A stretch of 10,462 bases of DNA. Origin: an uncultured Clostridium sp. GTDB lineage: Bacteria; Bacillota; Clostridia; TANB77; CAG-508. The stretch covers positions 1 to 10,462 of the forward strand of contig URWN01000044.1 in NCBI GenBank assembly GCA_900551615.1, given 5' to 3'. The position numbers and the translations under genes were made by a program. Below the pieces are notes generated by a model. The model did not search any database. It was not told the origin of the DNA and saw only the letters and a list, made by a program, of their open reading frames with translations. Of this stretch, positions 6,073 through 10,462 are shown piece by piece; position 1 is the stretch's first letter, and every line of letters starts with the position of its first letter.

Positions 6073-6101
6073 TTGACAAATTGGTAAACTCAATGTATAA
6101 T
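6073..6101 (+). promoter_or_regulatory. Consensus sigma-A promoter for tRNA-Met
   Basis: A perfect TTGACA (6073-6078), 17-bp spacer and perfect TATAAT (6096-6101) make this the best promoter in the window. The start site near 6108 leaves about 12 nt before the mature tRNA, as expected for a stable RNA gene. Confidence 0.92.
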
Positions 6102-6119
6102 AAATATCGCAATGCAAAT

Positions 6120-6196
6120 GGCGAAGTAGCTCAGTTGGCTAGAGCATCCGGTTCATACCCGGCAGGTCGTAGGTTCGAATCCCACCTTCGCTACCA
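6120..6196 (+). tRNA. tRNA-Met (CAT), elongator type
   Basis: The 77-nt gene folds as a cloverleaf with acceptor GGCGAAG/CTTCGCT, discriminator A and an encoded CCA (6194-6196). The anticodon loop is TTCATAC. The acceptor GGCG...CGCTACCA and overall layout match the Firmicute elongator tRNA-Met (as in B. subtilis) rather than initiator tRNA, which lacks the 1-72 pair and has three G-C pairs in the anticodon stem, or lysidine-modified tRNA-Ile. Two stem positions are mismatched: 27-43 (T-C) in the anticodon stem and 51-63 (A-C) in the T stem. It has its own promoter and terminator. Confidence 0.93.
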
Positions 6197-6199
6197 AAT

Positions 6200-6232
6200 A
6201 AAACTGTATTACAAATTGTAGTACAGTTTTTT
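6200..6232 (+). terminator. Intrinsic terminator after tRNA-Met
   Basis: AAAACTGTATTAC (6200-6212) pairs with GTAGTACAGTTTT (6218-6230) over 13 bp with one G-U and a 5-nt loop. The 3' arm ends in a six-T run (6227-6232). It lies four bases past the encoded CCA. Confidence 0.9.
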
Positions 6233-6283
6233 ATTGTATATAAAAAAATTTCTATTTGTCAATTACAAAATTATTTAATAAAC

Positions 6284-6470
6284 AAAAACCCCGCCTTAGC
6301 CGTAAGATGTCTTGAATTTTTAAGGACCTGCTCCTAAAAACAGGTGGGTGCCTACCAAAATACTCATGGGCTTCTTACATAAAATGCAAGCATGCACGCC
6401 ATATTCTGAGATTGGCTCCTCTTACAAACTTGTAGGTTCTAAAAATTCTGTCTACACGCACTATGCAGGG
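6284..6470 (-). ncRNA. ssrS: 6S RNA (SsrS), regulator of sigma-A RNA polymerase
   Basis: Read on the minus strand this roughly 185-nt element begins CCCTGC (6470-6465) and ends GCGGGG (6294-6289), which pair as a closing stem. A T run (6288-6284) follows and can serve as terminator. GAATTTTTA near the 5' side pairs with TAAAAATTC near the 3' side (9 bp). Inside is a large bubble whose 3' strand can form an ACCTG/CAGGT hairpin, then an imperfect apical stem. Closing stem, central bubble, apical stem and length match 6S RNA, which mimics an open promoter and sequesters the housekeeping holoenzyme. Primary-sequence pieces such as CGGCTAAGGCGGGG also look like clostridial 6S from memory. Exact ends are uncertain. 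Confidence 0.82.
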
Positions 6471-6502
6471 AAAATTAATAACTTATTTATTAAACTAAAT
6501 AT

Positions 6503-6531
6503 AGTTTAGCATATAAAAAAAAATGTTTCAA
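6503..6531 (-). promoter_or_regulatory. Candidate promoter for 6S RNA, overlapped by an inverted repeat
   Basis: On the minus strand TTGAAA (6531-6526) is followed after 17 bp by TAAACT (6508-6503), with TGC just before it as an extended -10. This predicts a start near 6496, about 26 nt ahead of the closing stem, so a longer precursor that is trimmed. A perfect 7-bp inverted repeat, TAAACTA (6491-6497) and TAGTTTA (6502-6508), covers the -10 and start site. A weaker TATTAA at 6480-6475 would fit a start directly at CCCTGC. Confidence 0.5.
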
Positions 6532-6633
6532 ATAAAAAAATCTTACAAAAAAATGATTATATATTATTTATATTATTTTATCTCGCTTTTTATAAATTAT
6601 TCTCACTTTATTGAATTTTTTATGATTTGCTTT

Positions 6634-6664
6634 AAAAAAATATTTGTGCTAAAATAATCAACAC
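6634..6664 (-). terminator. Weak candidate terminator downstream of sigK
   Basis: On the minus strand GTGTT (6664-6660) pairs with AGCAC (6650-6646) over a 9-nt loop, with a seven-T run (6640-6634) five bases later. The short stem and the gap make this marginal. The remaining AT-rich stretch from 6511 to 6633 shows nothing else beyond the 6S promoter. Confidence 0.3.
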
Positions 6665-6688
6665 TTTTGTAAATATGATTTTTAAAGT

Positions 6689-7400
6689 TTATTCTTTAAA
6701 TTCCTTATTTAGCTTTCCAATGGCTTTAGTTTCAATTCTGGATACATAAGAACGAGAAATACCCATCATTTCAGCAATTTCATGTTGAGTTTTTGGTTTA
6801 TTTCCATCAAGTCCAAAACGCAATTCTATAATAGTCCTTTCTCTATCTTTTAAGACTTCTTTAATTTTTGAGTAAAGTTTCTTGAGTTTTATTTTCAAAT
6901 CAACTTCATCTTCAATGTTTCTGTCATCATTTTCTAAAACTTCTTGTAAAGTTACAATATTATCATCTTTATCTTTGCCAATAGGTTCATTTAAATAAAC
7001 TTCTGCATTTAATTTTTTTGTAGAACGTAAATACATCAATATTTCATTATCTATACACCTTGATACATATGTACTAAGTTTAGAACCTTTATCTACATCA
7101 AAACTATTAATGCCCTTAATTAAACCAATTGTTCCAATTGATATTAAATCATCTTGTTCAACTTTTGTATTTGAATATTTTTTAACCACATGTGCAACTA
7201 ACCTTAAATTTCTTTCAATTAAAATATTTCTAGCATCATCATCACCATTTTTTAATTGTTGTAAATATAGTTTTTCTTCTTCACTTGTTAGTGGTTCTGG
7301 AAACAAATTACTTCCAGATATATAACCGAACTACAAATACAGCTGATTTCAAAAAATGAAAAAAACCTAAAATACCAATACTACAAAGTGCTTCTAACAT
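6689..7400 (-). CDS. sigK: RNA polymerase sporulation sigma factor SigK, frame broken by one base
   Basis: SigK drives late mother-cell transcription in sporulation and is made as pro-SigK, whose N-terminal peptide is removed by SpoIVFB. After the FPEPL segment the frame encodes NLRLVAHVVKKY, DDLISIGTIGLIKGINSF (region 2) and TQHEIAEMMGISRSYVSRIE (region 4), diagnostic of SigK rather than SigE. Translation logically begins at ATG 7400-7398 behind GGAGGTG (7411-7405), giving MLEALCSIGILGFFHF..., a hydrophobic pro-region. That frame runs into TAA after 30 codons. One surplus base near C7328, inside GTT CGG, separates it from the downstream frame GYISGSNLFPEPL. The repaired product would be 236 aa. 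Without a shift, only internal initiation (for example TTG 7306) could make the sigma core. Mutation, sequence error or programmed shift remain open. Confidence 0.85.
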
Positions 7401-7427
7401 ATTGCACCTCCAAATCTTATATATAAA

Positions 7428-7435
7428 ATTATATG
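7428..7435 (-). promoter_or_regulatory. Possible sigK promoter -10, SigE-like
   Basis: CATATAAT (7435-7428, minus strand) lies 27 bp before the sigK start codon. It differs at one position from the SigE-type -10 CATACAAT and also contains a sigma-A TATAAT. No convincing -35 for either is visible. sigK is known to be SigE-dependent in endospore formers, so a mother-cell promoter is expected here; the assignment is tentative. Confidence 0.4.
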
Positions 7436-7509
7436 TTTATAAATTTTAAAAGTGCATGGACTATTAAAATAAATATTTTGTATAAAATCAAAAAATTAAA
7501 CTTTAATTA

Positions 7510-7538
7510 TTGAAAAAAATATTAAATTATGTTATAAA
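7510..7538 (+). promoter_or_regulatory. Sigma-A promoter for the 504-aa gene
   Basis: TTGAAA (7510-7515), a 17-bp spacer and TATAAA (7533-7538), with TGT at 7530-7532 forming an extended -10. The start near 7545 gives a leader of about 48 nt. The promoter is housekeeping-like and diverges from sigK. Confidence 0.75.
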
Positions 7539-7592
7539 GATATTAGATAGAACAAAAGATTTATGAAAGAACATAAATAGAAAAGAGGAATT

Positions 7593-9107
7593 ATGGAAAA
7601 TATACAACAGAATAGAGAAGTCTATGGAAAGAAAGGTGCTGTAATTAAATTTAATAACAATGTTGTTGAAAATAAAGATACTAATATTATAGTTAGAACA
7701 CTTATAGATTATAAAACTTCTGAAAAGGTAAATATATTTATATTAAGATACACTATAAATCAAATACCATATGAAGTAGTATTAGGTAAATTGCAATTAA
7801 ATAAAAATGCTGGAAATCTAGGTGAAAAAGCAAAAGTAATACAAGAATTTATATCCAAACAAATAAAGGCTAATAATAAAGGTAAAAATAATTACGATTT
7901 TTGTAGTCATCTAGATAGTATTTGTGTAAAAAACGATATTCCATTTATATATACAGCTGAAGGAATAAAAATAGTAACTAATAATGCAAATGAAGACGTA
8001 GTTATGGAAAGAACATATTTTTGTGACGAGGATAATAATATCTTAAAATTAAACAATATAAAACCAGAAAAAAGAATGGACCAATACATAAGCGAGGCTA
8101 ATATTAGAAAAAGTATAAATGAGAATATTAAACAAAATAAAGCTATAGAAACTGCCGAAAAAGAATTAGGTCCAAAAATGATGGAAGAATTTGATCTGGG
8201 AAGGAAATTAAAAGACTACAAAAGTGAACAAAGTGAAGATGTTATATATGCTTCAAGAATTGCTCTAGTTACATATATGATACAAGGAAAATTGCGAAAA
8301 AAAAATCAAGATAATTTAGAGAATAAACATAAATTAACAATGCAAGAATATTTACAAATAAAAAGATACTACAAAGAAAAAGAAAATCGAGATGTAAAAA
8401 TAGATCCTGCAATGGTAATTGGGTATCCAGAAGAGGAGACACTTGAAAAAAAATTCTTTAGGGTAAAAGAAAAAGCTATTGCAATTGACATTAAAAAGAT
8501 GTTAGAAAATGAACAAAGCGATTATATGGAAAATAAAATAAACAACGAAGAAAATAAAGAAAAAGACTCAATAACAAATACAAATTTAAATAACATTATA
8601 AATGATTATAAAGCAATATTTGACTTTATAAAAGATGGAAAAGATGTGAATACTCAGTTGTATTATTCAACTATATCAAAAAGTTTTGAAAGCTTAAAAT
8701 CAATAGTAAAAAATCAATTTAAAAAGCATCCGAATGCAAACGAACAAGAAATTATGAATTATTTAGAATTAAAAGAAGACATTCTAAAAAATGTAAAATT
8801 AAATAAGGGTAATGGATTCATTGATCTATATGATAAGGACGATAGGGTAAAGAATTTTATAGAATTTGTAATGAAATCAAAATCTAGAGACTATACTAAA
8901 ACAGAAGAAAAAAAATTATTAGCAGATGTATATAGAGATATGGTAGATAACATGATATTAAGACATGAGGATGCAGTTAAATTATATAATAATTATGCAA
9001 GTAGATTTAAAGCAGAAACTTGTGAGATACCAAATAAAATGGTAGTAAAAACAATTACAGAAAATCCAGAAAATCCAGAAGAATATGGTGAAGGAGATAA
9101 CAGATAG
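7593..9107 (+). CDS. Hypothetical protein, 504 aa, soluble and charged
   Basis: I do not recognise the family. Residues 10-70 look beta-rich (GAVIKFNNNVV, TNIIVRTLIDY, VNIFILRYTIN, YEVVLGKLQL). Residues 75-155 are mixed, with the only paired Cys (C104, C111) plus C144. From about 160 the protein is mostly helical and Lys/Glu-rich, with a low-complexity linker (about 307-333) and a further helical part (334-475). C477 is isolated and the acidic tail repeats ENPENPEE (489-496). No signal peptide, membrane span or nucleotide-binding loop is visible. The AGAGGA Shine-Dalgarno (7584-7589) fixes the start. It is monocistronic, with its own promoter and strong terminator, and divergent from sigK across 192 bp. 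Base composition matches its neighbours, so recent transfer is not suggested. Function unknown. Confidence 0.85.
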   Translation: MENIQQNREVYGKKGAVIKFNNNVVENKDTNIIVRTLIDYKTSEKVNIFILRYTINQIPYEVVLGKLQLNKNAGNLGEKAKVIQEFISKQIKANNKGKNNYDFCSHLDSICVKNDIPFIYTAEGIKIVTNNANEDVVMERTYFCDEDNNILKLNNIKPEKRMDQYISEANIRKSINENIKQNKAIETAEKELGPKMMEEFDLGRKLKDYKSEQSEDVIYASRIALVTYMIQGKLRKKNQDNLENKHKLTMQEYLQIKRYYKEKENRDVKIDPAMVIGYPEEETLEKKFFRVKEKAIAIDIKKMLENEQSDYMENKINNEENKEKDSITNTNLNNIINDYKAIFDFIKDGKDVNTQLYYSTISKSFESLKSIVKNQFKKHPNANEQEIMNYLELKEDILKNVKLNKGNGFIDLYDKDDRVKNFIEFVMKSKSRDYTKTEEKKLLADVYRDMVDNMILRHEDAVKLYNNYASRFKAETCEIPNKMVVKTITENPENPEEYGEGDNR

Positions 9108-9140
9108 AAGTAAAAAATAAAATATCAAAATTATATACAA

Positions 9141-9170
9141 TAAAAAAGTGAGGATAATACCTCACTTTTT
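9141..9170 (+). terminator. Intrinsic terminator after the 504-aa gene
   Basis: GTGAGG (9148-9153) and CCTCAC (9160-9165) form the core stem over loop ATAATA. It is flanked by an A tract before (9142-9147) and a T tract after (9166-9170), and TACAAT/ATTGTA extend the pairing outward. The symmetry would also allow termination from the other strand. Confidence 0.92.
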
Positions 9171-9198
9171 ATTGTATAATATTAAATTTTTTTATTTT

Positions 9199-9225
9199 AT
9201 GGTTTTATGTTATAAAACCATGGTT
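9199..9225. repeat. Inverted repeat upstream of prmC
   Basis: ATGGTTTTAT (9199-9208) and ATAAAACCAT (9212-9221) form a perfect 10-bp inverted repeat with a 3-nt spacer. The palindrome AACCATGGTT (9216-9225) overlaps its end. It is 15 bp upstream of the prmC -35, and no U-tract follows on either strand. It may be an operator or a remnant structure; function unknown. Confidence 0.55.
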
Positions 9226-9240
9226 AATTTTTATATTTAA

Positions 9241-9269
9241 TTGCAAAAACATACAGAAAATGATAAAAT
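9241..9269 (+). promoter_or_regulatory. Sigma-A promoter for prmC-whiA
   Basis: TTGCAA (9241-9246), a 17-bp spacer and TAAAAT (9264-9269), with TGA at 9261-9263 as an extended -10. Transcription should begin near 9276, giving a leader of about 38 nt. Confidence 0.7.
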
Positions 9270-9313
9270 ATTATATGTAAAATATAGCATAGTAAATGTA
9301 AGAAGGTGATTAT

Positions 9314-10159
9314 ATGACAATATCAGAAGCAATAAAAAAAGGAATGATAGAATTAAAAAACGAAAACATAGAAGAACCAAAACTAAAATCAAGATTATTA
9401 ATGCAAAGCACTTTAAACAAAACAAGACAATATGTAATAGTAAATGATATGGAAGAACTTGAAAAAAACAAAGAAAAACAATACTTTTCTGCGATAAAAA
9501 TACTAAAAAAAGGAATTCCAATAGAACATATAACACACCAAAAAGAATTTATGAAATTAAACTTTTTTGTAGACAAAAATGTACTAATACCAAGACAAGA
9601 TACAGAAATTCTAGTTGAAGAAGTCATAAAAATAGCACAAAAAACAAATGCCAAAAAGATATTAGATTTATGCACAGGAAGTGGAGCAATTGCGGTATCA
9701 CTTGCAAAATATCTGCCACAAAGTGAAATAACAGCAATAGACATTAGCAATGATGCATTAAAAATAGCAAAAAAAAATGCAGTTAGTAATAATGTAGAAA
9801 ATCAAATAACCTTTATAAGTTCAGATATGTTTACAAACTTAAATGAAGAAAAATTTGATATTATAGTTTCAAATCCACCATATATAAAAACAAATGTAAT
9901 AGACAATTTAGATATTCAAGTAAAAAATGAACCACATATAGCATTAGACGGAGGAAAAGATGGATTATATTTTTATAAAAAAATTATAAATGAATCATAT
10001 CAATATTTAAAATATAAAGGATTTTTGTGCCTAGAAATAGGATTTGACCAAAAAATAGATGTTATAGAACTTATAGAAAATACAAATAATTTTGATGGAA
10101 CATACTCAAAAAAAGACTTGTACGATAATGATAGGATTATAATAACACAAATGAAATAG
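9314..10159 (+). CDS. prmC: Peptide chain release factor N5-glutamine methyltransferase
   Basis: The 281-aa enzyme methylates the Gln of the GGQ motif in release factors RF1 and RF2, using SAM. An N-terminal helical substrate-binding domain (about 1-80) leads into VLIPRQDTEILVEE (90-103), the SAM-binding ILDLCTGSGAIAVSLA (116-131), acidic AIDIS (141-145) and the catalytic NPPY (187-190), followed by ALDGGKDGL (210-218). Length and all motifs are typical. AGAAGGTGA (9301-9309) sets the start. It usually neighbours prfA; here prfA is not visible and whiA follows 35 bp downstream, probably in the same transcript. Confidence 0.95.
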   Translation: MTISEAIKKGMIELKNENIEEPKLKSRLLMQSTLNKTRQYVIVNDMEELEKNKEKQYFSAIKILKKGIPIEHITHQKEFMKLNFFVDKNVLIPRQDTEILVEEVIKIAQKTNAKKILDLCTGSGAIAVSLAKYLPQSEITAIDISNDALKIAKKNAVSNNVENQITFISSDMFTNLNEEKFDIIVSNPPYIKTNVIDNLDIQVKNEPHIALDGGKDGLYFYKKIINESYQYLKYKGFLCLEIGFDQKIDVIELIENTNNFDGTYSKKDLYDNDRIIITQMK

Positions 10160-10194
10160 ATTATTTTAATAAAATCAATTAGAGGAGGTATAAG

Positions 10195-10462
10195 ATGTCT
10201 TTTTCATCAGATTTAAAAGAAGAACTTAGTAAAATAAATAATTTAAATAAAAAAGATGAAGTCAGATATGAGCTAATAGGATACTTAATTTCTAAAAATG
10301 CAACAATAGCAAAAAGAAATATAAGGTATGCAACAGAAAGTGAATATAATATAAACAGATTTTCAAAGCTACTAAGAAATTTAAATATAGATAATGAAAT
10401 TGAATTTGATGGAAAATCTTTTATCATTACTTTTAAAATAAAAAATCTTATAAAAGAAATTG
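10195..10462 (+). CDS. whiA: DNA-binding protein WhiA, N-terminal part (runs off window)
   Basis: Eighty-nine codons are open to the window edge, starting MSFSSDLKEELSKI behind a strong AGAGGAGGT (10181-10189). The opening motif and the following ELIGYLISKNATI...NRFSKLLRNLNI match the N-terminal homing-endonuclease-like domain of WhiA, a conserved Gram-positive regulator linked to sporulation and cell division. The C-terminal helix-turn-helix lies outside. In many Firmicutes whiA sits behind yvcJ-yvcK; here it follows prmC. Confidence 0.85.
   Translation, partial: MSFSSDLKEELSKINNLNKKDEVRYELIGYLISKNATIAKRNIRYATESEYNINRFSKLLRNLNIDNEIEFDGKSFIITFKIKNLIKEI

Noticed and set aside
6120..6196. Lysidine-modified tRNA-Ile(CAT) or initiator tRNA-Met
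   Set aside because: The acceptor and loop sequences match Firmicute elongator tRNA-Met. The 1-72 position can pair (G-U), and the anticodon stem lacks the initiator's GGG/CCC run.
6284..6470. tmRNA, RNase P RNA or SRP RNA as alternatives to 6S
   Set aside because: There is no tag frame or CCA end, no RNase P P4 signature, and no SRP helix-8 motif. The closing stem plus central bubble fits 6S better.
7110..7325. Plus-strand 71-codon frame opposite sigK
   Set aside because: It is the complement of conserved sigma-factor sequence and has no ribosome binding site.
7452..7462. GC-richer GTGCATGGACT patch in the sigK-divergent region as a SpoIIID or operator site
   Set aside because: It is only partly similar to the SpoIIID consensus and not a clean dyad, so the support is too weak.
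9310..9750. Minus-strand open frame of 146 codons inside prmC
   Set aside because: It lies wholly opposite prmC, has no Shine-Dalgarno, and its residues mirror the coding strand. The same holds for the other minus-strand frames over secE, nusG, rplK, rplA and the 504-aa gene.
1..10462. CRISPR array, insertion sequence, prophage or defence island
   Set aside because: No spaced direct repeats, transposase, integrase, or effector-like genes were found; the content is core housekeeping and developmental genes.

Overview
The window comes from a very AT-rich, low-GC Gram-positive genome. The gene order (rRNA operon end, then rpmG-secE-nusG-rplK-rplA-rplJ-rplL), the L10 leader, WhiA and especially a pro-sigma-K gene point to a spore-forming Clostridia-type Firmicute. 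Arg codons are almost all AGA, and I find no in-frame CGG codon in any intact gene here. The species cannot be named from this sequence.

Layout. Positions 1-90 are the 3' part of a 5S rRNA, closing an rRNA operon, followed by an AT-rich hairpin terminator. A flavoredoxin-type flavin reductase gene (266-862) stands alone. A strong promoter at 885-913 starts the translation block: rpmG, secE, nusG, rplK and rplA. An L1-binding mimic lies just before rplA. An L10-binding leader plus attenuator precedes rplJ-rplL, and a strong terminator ends the block at about 4716. rpoB/rpoC, which usually come next, are absent. mtnN (MTA/SAH nucleosidase) and a 115-aa charged orphan follow, each with its own extended -10 promoter. 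An elongator tRNA-Met has a perfect consensus promoter and its own terminator.

From 6284 to 7400 the minus strand carries a 6S RNA and sigK. The sigK reading frame is broken by one extra base, right where the pro-peptide is normally cut off. Divergent from sigK is a 504-aa soluble protein of unknown function (7593-9107). The window ends with prmC (release-factor methyltransferase) and the start of whiA.

How it fits together. Most of the window is translation and transcription machinery (5S, L33, L11, L1, L10, L12, NusG, SecE, tRNA-Met, PrmC), with r-protein autoregulation visible in the RNA leaders. A second theme is RNA polymerase control and development (6S RNA, SigK, WhiA). The items most worth a second look are the sigK frameshift, a hairpin placed between Shine-Dalgarno and start codon at 5585-5624, the SecE acidic tail, and the unknown 504-aa protein. 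I see no CRISPR array, insertion sequence, phage gene or defence system.
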